DNA from: Streptomyces nigrescens
GTDB taxonomy: Bacteria > Actinomycetota > Actinomycetes > Streptomycetales > Streptomycetaceae
Length of the DNA: 64,000 nucleotides
Reading direction: 5' to 3'
Assembly (NCBI GenBank): GCA_024349765.1
Contig: AP026073.1
Coordinates: 4,588,001 to 4,652,000, forward strand
The notes beneath the pieces were generated by a model. The model was not told the DNA's origin and did not search any database. It was given only the letters and a program-made list of their open reading frames with translations. Of the stretch, positions 1 to 8,255 are shown one piece after another. The position numbers were made by a program, and so were the translations under genes. Position 1 is the first letter of the stretch, and the number at the start of each line of letters is the position of its first letter.

Positions 1-4
1 GATC

Positions 5-745
5 ATGACGCTTGAACCATCGGACCGGCCCGTCGCCCTGGTCACGGGGTCCACCTCGGGCATCGGTGAGGCCGTCGCGCGGAGGCTGGCGGCGGACGGC
101 ATGCGGGTCGTCGTGCACTCCCGGCGCAGCGCGGAGGCAGGGGAGGCGCTGGCGGCGGAGCTCGGCGGCGCGTACGTACGGGCCGACCTGGCGGTGGAGG
201 AAGAGGCCCGCGGGCTGGTCGAGGCCGCGCTCGCCCGGTACGGGCGGCTGGATGTGCTGGTGAACAACGCGGGCATCAGCTGGCCGATCCCGCACCACGA
301 CCTGGCGGCGGCGACCCCGGCGGACTGGCGGCAGTTGCTGGAGGTCAACCTGATCGCGCCCTGGGTGCTGTGCACGGCGGCGCTGCCGGCACTGCGCGCA
401 TCCCCGGCGGGCGGCAGCATCGTGAACATCACCAGCCACGCCGGGGTCCGCCCCAAGGGCTCCTCGGTGCCGTACGCGGCGAGCAAGGCCGCGCTGAACC
501 ACGTGACCCGGCTGCTCGCGGCCGCGCTCGCGCCCGACGTACGGGTCAACGCGGTGGCCCCGGGACTGGTCGACACGCCCATGACGAAGGACTGGGCGCA
601 CGCGCACGAAATCTGGCGGGACCGCGCGCCGATGCGCCGCCCGGCCCAACCCGCCGACGTGGCCGACCTGGTGGCGTCGGTGATCGCCAGTACCTATCTC
701 ACCGGCGAGGTCATCCTGCTCGACGGCGGGCTGAATCTCACCTGA
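5..745 (+). CDS. SDR family NAD(P)-dependent oxidoreductase
   Basis: A 246-residue classical short-chain dehydrogenase, expected to be a soluble NAD(P)-dependent carbonyl/alcohol oxidoreductase of unknown substrate. Visible signatures are the cofactor loop TGSTSGIG near residue 15, the NNAG motif near residue 87, a catalytic Ser in the NITSHAG segment, and the YAASK active-site pair near residue 158. The C-terminal VILLDGG motif is also typical. Length matches the family. The ATG lies 4 bases from the window edge, so a further upstream start or an upstream operon partner cannot be excluded. The gene converges on the FAD monooxygenase downstream. The family call is secure; the substrate is not known. 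Confidence 0.9.
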   Translation: MTLEPSDRPVALVTGSTSGIGEAVARRLAADGMRVVVHSRRSAEAGEALAAELGGAYVRADLAVEEEARGLVEAALARYGRLDVLVNNAGISWPIPHHDLAAATPADWRQLLEVNLIAPWVLCTAALPALRASPAGGSIVNITSHAGVRPKGSSVPYAASKAALNHVTRLLAAALAPDVRVNAVAPGLVDTPMTKDWAHAHEIWRDRAPMRRPAQPADVADLVASVIASTYLTGEVILLDGGLNLT

Positions 746-812
746 CGCGCCAGGGCCGTAGCCCCGGGCCGGGCGGGCGGCCGGCGTTCGCGCGCCCGCT
801 GGAGCGTGCCGC

Positions 813-2273
813 TCAGGCCGCCGTGAACCAGGTGCCCAGCGCCTCGTGCAGACCGTCGCCCGTGGTGCCCTGCCAGGCGACGTAGCAGTCGGGCCGGAGC
901 AGCAGTGCGGTGTCCAGTTCCGGGACGGTCACGGTGTCGACCTGCGACGCCCAGGGGCCCGCGTCGAGGGTGCCCGTGGGGTCCAGGAGGAGCGGCCGGC
1001 CGGTGCGGGTCAGCTCGCGCAGGCCCGGCAGGTCCGGCGCCCACCGGCCGACGAGCGCTCCGGTGGCCGGCCCCATGTCGTAGCTGATGTCCGCGCCCGA
1101 GAGCAGATCCGCGAGGTGCTGCCGCGTCGCCGGCTGGGCGAGCAACTCGCCGAAGAGTTCCCGCAACGCCGTCACCTCGCTGCCCGGCCGGGTCAGCAGC
1201 GACTGGGCCTGGGTGTGCATGGCGACCCGCCGCGCGGCCGGGGACCGCTCCGCCTCGTAGGTGTCCAGCAGCCCCTTCGGCGCGTGGCCACGCACGGCCG
1301 CGGCCAGCTTCCAGCCGAGGTTCACCGCGTCCTGGAGGCCCAGGTTGAGCCCCGGGCCGCCGATCGCCGAGTGCACGTGCGCGGCGTCCCCGAGCAGGAA
1401 TATCCGGCCCGCGCGGTAGCGCGAGGCGATCCGGGTGTTGCCGCCGGACAGCCGCCGCATCGCGTGCGGTCCCGGCCCGTTCGGCGGGTCGAGCGGCACG
1501 TCCGCGCCGAGCACCCGGGAGACACTGGCCCGCAGCGCGTCGAGCGAGGCCTCGCCCTCGGTCGGCTGTCCCCATTCCACCGTGCTGATCAGCGGATCGC
1601 CGCCGGGGAACGGCGCCCAGGCGATCAGGCCGTGGTCGGTCCGCAGGTGCCGGAACGGCGGCACGGTGCCGAAGCCGGGCACGACCAGCCCGCCGTCGGC
1701 ATCGACCCACTCCCGGGGCACGCTGACATGTCCGGTGCGCGACACCGAATCGCCCGCGGTCACGCCGGGGAAGTCGATCCCGGTGAGCTTGCGGACCACG
1801 CTGTGCCCGCCGTCGGCGCCGACCAGGAACGCCGCTTCGACCGGCTCCCGCCCGCGCAGCTCGACCACCACCGACCGCTCGCCCTGCGTCAGGCCGATGA
1901 CCTCGTGGCCGCGGCGGATCTCGACGCCCAGTTCGGCCGCGCGCTCCGCGAGCATCCGCTCGATCCGGCGCTGCGGCACCTGCAACGTGTGGAGCGGGCT
2001 GTCCGGCAGGCCGGTCAGGTCGAGCGGGAACGCGCCGAAGACGTAGCCGGGTACCGGCTGGGGGGTGGCAGGGGCACCGGGCGCGGTCAGCCGCGCGTAC
2101 AGTCCGCGCCGGTCGAGCATCCGGACGATCTGACCGACCAGGCCGTTCGCGCGCTGCTCGGAGGTCGGTTCGGTGCGGCGTTCCAGCACGAGCGGGCGCA
2201 CACCGGCCAGGGCGAGCTCGCAGGCGAGCATCAAGCCGTTGGGTCCGGCGCCCGCGATGACGACATCGATCAT
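813..2273 (-). CDS. FAD-dependent aromatic hydroxylase/monooxygenase (PheA/TfdB-like)
   Basis: A 486-residue flavin monooxygenase of the p-hydroxybenzoate hydroxylase fold, likely to hydroxylate an aromatic or polyketide substrate with NAD(P)H and O2. The N-terminus shows the FAD dinucleotide motif GAGPNG (residues 7-12). The DG motif of NAD(P)H/FAD contact occurs in FLVGADGGHS, and the second FAD site GDAAHVHSAIGGPGLNLG lies in the middle third. The open frame extends about 117 codons further upstream, but that part has no FAD-fold character; the ATG at 2273 starts directly at the beta strand MIDVVIAG. The TetR gene upstream on the same strand is the likely regulator and may be co-transcribed. 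Confidence 0.88.
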   Translation of the reverse strand: MIDVVIAGAGPNGLMLACELALAGVRPLVLERRTEPTSEQRANGLVGQIVRMLDRRGLYARLTAPGAPATPQPVPGYVFGAFPLDLTGLPDSPLHTLQVPQRRIERMLAERAAELGVEIRRGHEVIGLTQGERSVVVELRGREPVEAAFLVGADGGHSVVRKLTGIDFPGVTAGDSVSRTGHVSVPREWVDADGGLVVPGFGTVPPFRHLRTDHGLIAWAPFPGGDPLISTVEWGQPTEGEASLDALRASVSRVLGADVPLDPPNGPGPHAMRRLSGGNTRIASRYRAGRIFLLGDAAHVHSAIGGPGLNLGLQDAVNLGWKLAAAVRGHAPKGLLDTYEAERSPAARRVAMHTQAQSLLTRPGSEVTALRELFGELLAQPATRQHLADLLSGADISYDMGPATGALVGRWAPDLPGLRELTRTGRPLLLDPTGTLDAGPWASQVDTVTVPELDTALLLRPDCYVAWQGTTGDGLHEALGTWFTAA

Positions 2274-2344
2274 GAGTGGGTCTCCGTTTCCGGGCAGGGG
2301 CCATCGGCCCGGCGACTGCCGGGCTTGTGGTCCGGGGTGGTTGC

Positions 2345-2950
2345 CTACGGGGTCGACAGCCCCGCCGCGACCCGGGGGAGGGCGTCCGCGAGGAGACGGC
2401 TCACCGGTACCGGCGGGTCGGTGCGGAGGTGGTGCGCGATGGCCGTGTTGATCGCGGCGACGACCGCGGACGCGACGAGGTGCGGGTACAGGTCCTGCTG
2501 CAGATCGGTACCGGTACGGTCGGCGACGGCCGCGGCGATCTCGGCCTCGGCGATGGCACCGGCCCGCAACATCTCGCCCTGCAGGGCCGGTTCGGAGACC
2601 ATCATGCGCACGCCGGCCGTCCACCGGTCCGCGTCGGCGACGGGATGAGCGGCCGCCTCGGCGTCCGGCTCGAACTGGGCCAGCACCGACCGGGTGATCG
2701 CCTCCCAGAGCGGCCCCTCCGGGCCCTCACGCAGCGCCTCCGCGATGCGGAGGCCGCGGTCGAGGTGGCGGGCGACGATCGCTTCGCCCTTGCTGGAGAA
2801 GTAGTTGTTGAACGTGCGCGGCGAGACGCCGGCCGCCTCGGCGATGTCCTCCACCTTGACGTTGCCGAACCCGCGCTCGACGGTCAGCCGAACCGCCGCC
2901 CAGCTGAGCGCCGCGCGCGTCTCGGCCTTCTTCTGCTCTCGCAACCCCAT
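2345..2950 (-). CDS. TetR family transcriptional regulator
   Basis: A 201-residue TetR-type repressor. The N-terminal helix-turn-helix spans residues about 10-55, with the typical recognition segment IAEAAGVSPRTFNNYFSSK. The C-terminal part is a variable ligand-binding helical domain. The start at 2950 (MGLREQKKAET) is preferred to the longer frame because TetR N-termini begin just before the first helix and the extra 16 codons would overlap the operator. Its DNA target is probably the 18-bp inverted repeat immediately upstream, so it is expected to be autoregulated and to control the flavin monooxygenase transcribed downstream. The inducer is unknown. Confidence 0.88.
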   Translation of the reverse strand: MGLREQKKAETRAALSWAAVRLTVERGFGNVKVEDIAEAAGVSPRTFNNYFSSKGEAIVARHLDRGLRIAEALREGPEGPLWEAITRSVLAQFEPDAEAAAHPVADADRWTAGVRMMVSEPALQGEMLRAGAIAEAEIAAAVADRTGTDLQQDLYPHLVASAVVAAINTAIAHHLRTDPPVPVSRLLADALPRVAAGLSTP

Positions 2951-2966
2951 GACGAAGACGGTAGCA

Positions 2967-3006
2967 AAACTTGCGCGGCGCGCAAACATGCGCGCCACGC
3001 AAGTTT
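2967..3006. promoter_or_regulatory. Inverted repeat, probable TetR operator
   Basis: Two 18-base arms (2967-2984 and 2989-3006) are inverted copies with one mismatch and a 4-base centre. The left arm reads aaacttgcgcggcgcgca. It lies 17 bases upstream of the TetR start, where autorepressor sites usually sit. The runs of AAACTTG at both outer edges stand out against the GC-rich surroundings. Confidence 0.75.
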
Positions 3007-3126
3007 CCGCCCGTCATCCCGACCGGGGACACCGGACAGCCGACGACCGCACTTTTCCGGTCGCTCTAGTTCGTGGTCGTTCAAGTTTCGTGGTCGCTCA
3101 AGTTCCGGTCCTCAAGTTCCGGTCGT

Positions 3127-3588
3127 TCAGGCCACGCAGAACTCATTCCCTTCCGGATCGGTGAGTACGGACCACTCACCCCCGGGCTCCTTCACGTGCC
3201 GGACCAGGGTCGCGCCGCGCTCCTGCAGCCGGGCCACGGTCGCCTCCCGCCGGCCGGGCTCGGTGTGGATGTCGAGGTGAAGCCGGTTCTTCCCGCCGGC
3301 CTTCGGCTCGGGAACGCGGTTGAACAGCAGGCGTCTGCCCCGGCCGGTGCCGCTGAGCGGGTCGAAGGGGTCATCGGGGTGCCGGACGGCCGCGGCGTCC
3401 CGCCAGAACAGCCGCCCCAGGAACTCGACGCACAGACTCTCGTCGACCGACCCGGAGGCCAGCAGCCGTTCGATCAAGGCGCTGTTGTCCTCGATCTGAT
3501 AGCCCAACGCGTCCGCCCAGAACACGGCTTGACGGTGCGGATCACCGGCGTCGAAGACCAGCTTCCAACCAAGTGCCACGAGACTCAC
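3127..3588 (-). CDS. VOC family (glyoxalase/bleomycin-resistance-like) protein
   Basis: A 153-residue protein with two beta-alpha-beta-beta-beta modules as in the vicinal oxygen chelate superfamily. The first half carries LVFDAGDPHRQAVFWADALG; the second half carries NRLHLDIHTEP followed by the typical ending DPEGNEFCV. Related proteins are glyoxalase-like enzymes or drug-binding proteins; nothing here fixes the substrate. The start is GTG at 3588, directly after a GAGGGG purine run. It stands alone between the TetR gene and the quinone oxidoreductase-like gene. Short direct repeats of the type gttcaagtt occur just downstream of its stop (about 3070-3126) and have no obvious function. Confidence 0.85.
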   Translation of the reverse strand: MSLVALGWKLVFDAGDPHRQAVFWADALGYQIEDNSALIERLLASGSVDESLCVEFLGRLFWRDAAAVRHPDDPFDPLSGTGRGRRLLFNRVPEPKAGGKNRLHLDIHTEPGRREATVARLQERGATLVRHVKEPGGEWSVLTDPEGNEFCVA

Positions 3589-3688
3589 CCCTCAGTAGGC
3601 AGTTGCACTGCTCAAAGCCCGATGGATCACTATCCCTCGTCCCTGCGCGTCGGCCGAGCGTGCGGGCGTCTCCAGGAAGGGCCGTACC

Positions 3689-4669
3689 TCAGTCGGTAAC
3701 CTTGAGGACGATCTTTCCGCGGGTGCGCTGGGTTTCGCCGAGGTGGTGGGCGTCGGCGGCTCGTTCCAGGGGGAGGACGTCGGCGACCTCCACGGAGAGG
3801 GCGCCGTCCGAGATCAGCCGGGCGACCTGGGCGAGGGCCGCGCCGTCGGGTTCGACGAGGAACGGGGTCGTGCGCAGGCCGCGGCCCTCGGCCCGGGCGG
3901 CGAGTTCCGGCGACACGTCCGACGGGACGACGACCAGCAGACCGCCCGGGGCCAGGACGTCGAGGGAACGGGTGCTCGTCGCGTCCACCGCGTCACCGAC
4001 GAGGTCGACCACCACATCGACGTCCCGCACCGCGTCCTCGAAGCGGACGGCGGTGTAGTCGATCAGCTCGTCGGCACCCAGCTCCCGCAGCCACTGGTGC
4101 TTGCCGGCGCGGGCCGTCCCGATCACCTGGGCGCCCAGGTGCCGGGCGATCTGCACCGCGAAGTGGCCCACCCCGCCGGCCGCGGCGTGGATCAGCACCC
4201 GCTGGCCCGGCCGGACCTCCGCGGCGTCCACCAGGATCTGCCAGGCGGTGAGCGCGGCCAGCGGCACCGCCGCCGCCTCCTCGTGGCTCAGGGCGGCGGG
4301 CTTGCGGACGAACTGCCGGGCCGGCGCGGTCACGTACTCCGCGTAGGCCGAGGCGGCCCGGGGGAACCAGGGCATACCGAAGACCTCGTCGCCCACCTTG
4401 AGCGTGTGGACGCCGAAGCCGACCTCCTCCACCACGCCGGAGACGTCCCAGCCCAGGGTGAACGGCGGGTCGCCGAGGACGCCGAGCCCGCCCACGGCGC
4501 GGGTCTTCCAGTCGACCGGGTTGACCCCGGCCGCGTGCACCCGCACCAGTACCTCGGTCGGCAGCGGCACCGGTCGCGCGACCTGCGCGACGCGCAGCAC
4601 CTCGGGTCCGCCGAAGGTGTCCTGGACGACGGCACGCATGGTGGCGGAGGGGGTGTTCGGGGTGGTCAT
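3689..4669 (-). CDS. NADP-dependent medium-chain oxidoreductase (quinone oxidoreductase-like)
   Basis: A 326-residue zinc-independent medium-chain dehydrogenase/reductase. It shows an N-terminal GroES-like domain (VRVHAAGVNPVDWKTR) and a Rossmann domain with the nucleotide loop HAAAGGVGHFA near residue 155. The zinc-binding cysteines of alcohol dehydrogenases are absent, as in the QOR branch. The ATG at 4669 has an AGGAG sequence about 7 bases upstream; the longer frame adds 22 residues without family character. The gene is divergent from an HxlR-type regulator, a common pairing in which the regulator senses electrophiles or quinones and controls the reductase. The exact substrate is unknown. 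Confidence 0.88.
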   Translation of the reverse strand: MTTPNTPSATMRAVVQDTFGGPEVLRVAQVARPVPLPTEVLVRVHAAGVNPVDWKTRAVGGLGVLGDPPFTLGWDVSGVVEEVGFGVHTLKVGDEVFGMPWFPRAASAYAEYVTAPARQFVRKPAALSHEEAAAVPLAALTAWQILVDAAEVRPGQRVLIHAAAGGVGHFAVQIARHLGAQVIGTARAGKHQWLRELGADELIDYTAVRFEDAVRDVDVVVDLVGDAVDATSTRSLDVLAPGGLLVVVPSDVSPELAARAEGRGLRTTPFLVEPDGAALAQVARLISDGALSVEVADVLPLERAADAHHLGETQRTRGKIVLKVTD

Positions 4670-4801
4670 GGGGTGGCTCCTGGGGGTGATGAACGGGAAA
4701 GAGGGCTGGTGGCGGGGGTGAAGGGACGGTGACACGGTGGCGGTGACGTCTGGTGGACCGTGCCCCTCGCCGCTGCGTCCCGGAAGCTACCTCGGAGGCA
4801 G

Positions 4802-4826
4802 TAGTAACCAGCAAGGGCGTTTACTA
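4802..4826. promoter_or_regulatory. Short inverted repeat in divergent promoter, possible HxlR operator
   Basis: TAGTAACC at 4802-4809 and GTTTACTA at 4819-4826 form an inverted repeat with one mismatch and a 9-base spacer. It lies between the oxidoreductase (-) and the HxlR gene (+). TA-rich half-sites of this kind are unusual in this GC-rich DNA. Confidence 0.45.
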
Positions 4827-4866
4827 TCCAAAGGGAAGTACTGAGGGTGTGGAGAGGCGGCATGGG

Positions 4867-5244
4867 ATGACGACGACGTGCAGGACGGGGAGTCATGACG
4901 AACACGACGTCTACGCGGCGCTGTGTCCGGGACGTGAGGTGTTCGACCTGCTGTCCAACAAGTGGACGGCGCTGGCGATCGGCGCCATGGAGGAGGGGCC
5001 GCAGCGGTTCGGGGCCCTGCAGCGCCGGCTCCAGGGGGTCAGCCCGAAGGTGCTGACGCAGACCCTGCGGCGGCTGGAGACCGGCGGCTTCGTCGACCGG
5101 ACCGTCATCCCGGCCGTACCGCTGCACGTCGAGTACGCGCTGACCGACCTGGGGCGCAGCGTCGCCCAACCGCTCGCGGCCGTACGGCACTGGGTCGAGG
5201 CGCACCTCGACGAGATCGGCAGCCCGGCCGCGGCGGCGGGCTGA
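4867..5244 (+). CDS. HxlR family winged-helix transcriptional regulator
   Basis: A 125-residue MarR-like regulator of the HxlR family. The conserved core is visible: CPGREVFDLLSNKWTALAI near the N-terminus, RFGALQRRLQGVSPKVLTQ as the recognition helix region, and the wing VEYALTDLGRSV. The Cys in the ALCPG segment is at the place where redox-sensing HxlR proteins have their reactive cysteine, so thiol or quinone sensing is possible. The ATG at 4867 is chosen because the upstream extension is not conserved in character and a GGAGAGG sequence precedes it. It is divergent from the quinone-oxidoreductase-like gene, its likely target. Confidence 0.87.
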   Translation: MTTTCRTGSHDEHDVYAALCPGREVFDLLSNKWTALAIGAMEEGPQRFGALQRRLQGVSPKVLTQTLRRLETGGFVDRTVIPAVPLHVEYALTDLGRSVAQPLAAVRHWVEAHLDEIGSPAAAAG

Positions 5245-5256
5245 CGTGCGCCCCGG

Positions 5257-5292
5257 CCCGTAGGACGACCCGTAGGACGACCCGTAGGCCGT
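5257..5292. repeat. 12-bp tandem repeat, three copies
   Basis: Three consecutive copies of cccgtaggacga (5257-5268, 5269-5280, 5281-5292; the third differs at the last three to four bases) follow the HxlR stop codon. The repeat lies in the short convergent gap before the membrane protein gene. No function can be read from it. Confidence 0.8.
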
Positions 5293-5322
5293 CACGTACC
5301 GGCCTGCCCCGGTAGGGGCCGC

Positions 5323-5760
5323 TCAGGCCGCGAGTGTCGCGATGCCCAGGGTGAGCAGGGCGAGCGCCTTGAGCGACTCGGCGGCGGCGTAGAGCAAGTG
5401 GGCGCGGGAGCGCGGGAGTTCCTCGCCGGCCAGTACCCGGTCGGAGCGGCGGTTCAGGGCCGGGCGGACCGCCGTGAGCTGCGCCGTCAGGAGGAGGACG
5501 GGGACGGCCGTCAGGCTCACCACGGATGCCGGGGGACGGCCGAGGGCGACCGCGGTGATCACGACGACGGCCAGCACCGCCTCGACCCGGTTCAGCGCCC
5601 GATAGACGAGGCGGCCGATGCCGAGGCCGATGCGCAGGGTCACATCGGGCGCGCGGAACTTCAGCGGCGCCTCCAGGAAGGAGATGGCGAGGACCATCCC
5701 GAGCCAGACGAAGGTCGCCGCGACGGCCACGGCGGCGGGACCGGGGTTCATGGTGTGCAT
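5323..5760 (-). CDS. Small integral membrane protein coupled to hmp
   Basis: A 145-residue membrane protein with about four hydrophobic segments, including AVAVAATFVWLGMVLAISF near the N-terminus and AVLAVVVITAVALG in the middle. The charged loops carry FRAPDVTLRIGLGIGR. I recognise no characterised family. It starts only 5 bases after the flavohemoprotein stop codon on the same strand, so it is almost certainly co-transcribed with hmp and under NsrR control; a role in nitric oxide tolerance or membrane protection is inferred from this context only. The ATG at 5760 is preferred over an ATG three codons later. The long open frame running through hmp in this frame is a shadow. Confidence 0.75.
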   Translation of the reverse strand: MHTMNPGPAAVAVAATFVWLGMVLAISFLEAPLKFRAPDVTLRIGLGIGRLVYRALNRVEAVLAVVVITAVALGRPPASVVSLTAVPVLLLTAQLTAVRPALNRRSDRVLAGEELPRSRAHLLYAAAESLKALALLTLGIATLAA

Positions 5761-5765
5761 GCCGG

Positions 5766-6974
5766 TCACCGCCCCAGCCACAGGTCCGGGCCGAAGACCT
5801 CGTAGTGGATCGCTTCCGCGGGGACGCCGCGGCGCAGCAGGGCGCCGCGGACCGCGCGCAGGAAGGGCAGCGGGCCGCAGAGGTAGGCGGTCACGCCCGG
5901 GGGGAGGTCGACGGTGTCGAGATCGACCCGGCCGGTCGACGCCTCCGGGACCCGGTCGTCCGGCTCCTCGTACCAGAGATGCAGCCGGGCGTCCGGCAAC
6001 GCGCCCACCAGGCTGCGCTGTTCGTCGCGGTGTGGGTGGTCGGCGGGGGTGCGGTCGGCGTGGAGGACGGTCACCGGGCGGGTGGATCCGCTGTCGGCGA
6101 GGTGGTCGAGCATGGACAGCATGGGCGTGATGCCGATACCGGCGGACGCCAGGAGCAGCGGGGTGTCGCCGTCCGGCAGGACCAGGTCGCCGAACGGGAC
6201 GGAGACCGTGAGCTCGTCGCCGGTACGGGCGTGGGCGCAGAGCCAGTTGGACACCTCGCCGTCCGGCCGCCCGCCGTCCGCGTCGTTCCCGGCCCGGACC
6301 CGCTTGACGGTGATGCGCCAGTCGGCGCGGCCGGGCGCGGCGGACAGGCTGTACTGGCGGATCTGCCGGGCGCCGTCGGGGAGTTCGGCCCGGACGCTGA
6401 CGTACTGGCCCGGGCGGAAGGGGGCGGTGGGGCGGCCGTCGGTCCGTCGCAGGACGAACGAGACCGCGTCGGGAGTTTCCGGCCGCCGTTCGGCGATCTC
6501 CATGCGGTGCCACACGTCGCCCTCGGCCGCGCCGGCCTCCTGGTAGAGCCGCGCCTCGACGGCGATCAGCGCATTGGCCATCAGCCAGTAGACCTCGTCC
6601 CAGGCCGCGGCGACCTCGGGGGTGACCGCGTCGCCGAGCACCTCGGTGATCGCCGCGAAGAGATGGCGGTGGACGACCTTGTACTGGTCGGAGGTGATGC
6701 CGAGGGAGGCGTGCTTGTGCGCGATCCGGGCGAGCATCGCGTCGGGGCGGGCGTCCGGGCCGTCCAGCAGCATGCCCGCGAACGCCGCGATGGAGCCGGC
6801 GAGGGCGCGCCGCTGCTCCCCGTTGGCCTGGTTGCCCCGGTTGAACAGGTCCCGCAGCAGCTCGGGGTGGGCGTCGAAGAGCTTCCGGTAGAACAGCTCG
6901 GCGATGTCGCCTATGGCGGCGCCGACCGCCGGGAGGGAGGCCCGGATGACCGGGGTGGACTGTTCGGAGAGCAC
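5766..6974 (-). CDS. hmp: Flavohemoprotein, nitric oxide dioxygenase
   Basis: A 402-residue three-domain flavohemoglobin that oxidises NO to nitrate with O2 and NAD(P)H. The globin domain (1-140) shows Tyr29 of the distal pocket and the proximal His in the AHKHASLGI segment (His88). The FAD domain carries the RQYSLS motif. The NAD(P)H domain carries SAGIGITPMLSML and the C-terminal YEVFGP motif that closes the flavin site. Length matches Hmp proteins. The start is GTG with AAGGAG 6 bases upstream. It precedes the membrane protein gene in an operon, and a 23-base NsrR-like site lies just upstream at 6986-7008. The NsrR gene follows upstream on the same strand. Confidence 0.96.
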   Translation of the reverse strand: MLSEQSTPVIRASLPAVGAAIGDIAELFYRKLFDAHPELLRDLFNRGNQANGEQRRALAGSIAAFAGMLLDGPDARPDAMLARIAHKHASLGITSDQYKVVHRHLFAAITEVLGDAVTPEVAAAWDEVYWLMANALIAVEARLYQEAGAAEGDVWHRMEIAERRPETPDAVSFVLRRTDGRPTAPFRPGQYVSVRAELPDGARQIRQYSLSAAPGRADWRITVKRVRAGNDADGGRPDGEVSNWLCAHARTGDELTVSVPFGDLVLPDGDTPLLLASAGIGITPMLSMLDHLADSGSTRPVTVLHADRTPADHPHRDEQRSLVGALPDARLHLWYEEPDDRVPEASTGRVDLDTVDLPPGVTAYLCGPLPFLRAVRGALLRRGVPAEAIHYEVFGPDLWLGR

Positions 6975-6985
6975 CGCGACTCCTT

Positions 6986-7008
6986 AATTGGTTAACGATC
7001 TTCTTATT
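6986..7008 (-). promoter_or_regulatory. Probable NsrR operator before hmp
   Basis: The minus strand carries a 23-base AT-rich element beginning AATAAGAAGATC and ending AACCAATT. It keeps the AA(n)...(n)TT outer bases and, as I recall the site in front of Streptomyces coelicolor hmpA1, matches it at about 17 of 23 positions. It sits 12 bases upstream of the hmp start, over the expected promoter. Confidence 0.65.
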
Positions 7009-7094
7009 TAGGCGCGCAGGACGCGGGGGGGGAGCGGGCACGCGAGCTATCCGCACCGGCCGTCCGCAGGTGGTGGTGCCGGTGAGCCGAGAGG

Positions 7095-7538
7095 TCACCC
7101 CGGCGGGCGGCCGACCAGACCGATCAGCACCGGGCCGGTGGGCGAGGCCACCAGGTCCGCCACGGTGAGCGGGTCGAGCGTGGCGTAGAACGCCTCCTGG
7201 GCGTCGCGCAGCGCCCGGCGCAGGCGGCAGGCCGCACGCAGCGGGCACGGCGGGTCGCCCTCGCAGGAGACCACCTCGCCCTCGCCCTCCAGCTCCCGGA
7301 CCAGCCAGCCGACCGACGCGCCGCGGCCGAGCCCGGTCAGCGCCAGGCCGCCGCCGCGGCCCCGTCGCGCCTCCACCACACCCAGGCGCTGGAGGCGGGT
7401 GACCGCCTTCGCCATGTGGGTGTAGGGCACGTCCATGGCCTCGGCCACCTCGCGCGTGGTCAGCGGGTCGCCCTCTCCGGAGACCGCCAGGCGCATCACG
7501 GAACGCAGCGCCAGGTCGGTGAACTTCGTCAGCCGCAC
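7095..7538 (-). CDS. nsrR: Rrf2 family nitric-oxide-sensing repressor NsrR
   Basis: A 147-residue Rrf2 regulator that represses NO-detoxification genes until its iron-sulfur cluster is nitrosylated. The start is the GTG giving VRLTKFTDLALR, which is the canonical NsrR N-terminus with Asp8. The winged helix covers residues about 10-70 (VAEAMDVPYTHMAKAVTRL). Three cysteines at 92, 98 and 104 (C-x5-C-x5-C) with Asp8 are the known [4Fe-4S] ligands of Streptomyces NsrR. The longer open frame upstream is not used because it runs through the divergent promoter. The gene lies upstream of hmp on the same strand and is divergent from the cupin gene. Confidence 0.95.
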   Translation of the reverse strand: MRLTKFTDLALRSVMRLAVSGEGDPLTTREVAEAMDVPYTHMAKAVTRLQRLGVVEARRGRGGGLALTGLGRGASVGWLVRELEGEGEVVSCEGDPPCPLRAACRLRRALRDAQEAFYATLDPLTVADLVASPTGPVLIGLVGRPPG

Positions 7539-7692
7539 ACCCCGGACGTTAACAAAGACGCATGTTAGATTCCCATTCAGATGCGCCCGCGACGGTGTGG
7601 ATTGCGCCACGGGCGAGGCCGCCGACGGGAACGGGGCCACGGAGGGTCCGTCCCGGCGGTGGTGGGCACCGCACATCGAACAGGGCACGTGT

Positions 7693-8121
7693 ATGACTGT
7701 GGAAAACGACGGCTCCCCCGGACCGGCCGGTGAGGCACCGGTCCCCCGCGTGCTGTGTGACGCCGGGGCCCTGACCGCGGGCGCGGCGCTCGACGGTGCG
7801 CCGGCCGGTGCGCTGTGGCGGCTGGCGGAACCCGGACGGCAACTCGACGCCAATGTCGTCCGCATCCCGCCGGCCGGGCGGGTGGATCCGCACACCGAGC
7901 CGGACCTCGACGTCCTCCTGCTGGTCGTCGCCGGTGACGGCACCCTGCTCGCCACGGACGGCGCCCACCCGTTGGGCGAAGGAAGCCTGGTCTGGCTGCC
8001 GCACGGTTCGTCCCGTGGTCTCGTCGCGGGCGCGGGGGGCCTGGGTTACCTGACCGTCCACCCCCGCCGGCCGGGCATGCGGATCCAGCCCCCCTCGTCC
8101 GCCGACCACCTCCGGCCGTGA
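7693..8121 (+). CDS. Cupin domain protein divergent from nsrR
   Basis: A 142-residue protein with a single cupin fold at residues about 45-125. The core is VVRIPPAGRVDPHTEPDLDVLLLVVAG, then the second half GEGSLVWLPHGSSR. The usual metal ligands are only partly present (one His in DPHTEPD, Glu nearby, His in LPHGSSR), so metal binding is possible but reduced. The ATG at 7693 is the first start with correct protein character. Divergence from nsrR and proximity to hmp suggest membership of the NO-response regulon. The downstream DUF779 gene can begin with a GTG that overlaps this stop codon, suggesting co-transcription. Confidence 0.75.
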   Translation: MTVENDGSPGPAGEAPVPRVLCDAGALTAGAALDGAPAGALWRLAEPGRQLDANVVRIPPAGRVDPHTEPDLDVLLLVVAGDGTLLATDGAHPLGEGSLVWLPHGSSRGLVAGAGGLGYLTVHPRRPGMRIQPPSSADHLRP

Positions 8122-8255
8122 ACCGCCGCCGGTCGTGTACCGCCCCCGGTCGTGAACCGCTTCGGCCCGGGACGGCCCGTGCAACCCTCGCGCAACCTCG
8201 TAGCGGATTAACTGGAGGCGGTCTGCCTGAAGTTGATGTGGAGGGTGGTGCGGCT

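Noticed and set aside
694-2304. 536-codon minus-strand frame over the flavin monooxygenase
   Set aside because: Arg/Pro-rich shadow in another frame of the real gene at 813-2273, typical of high-GC DNA.
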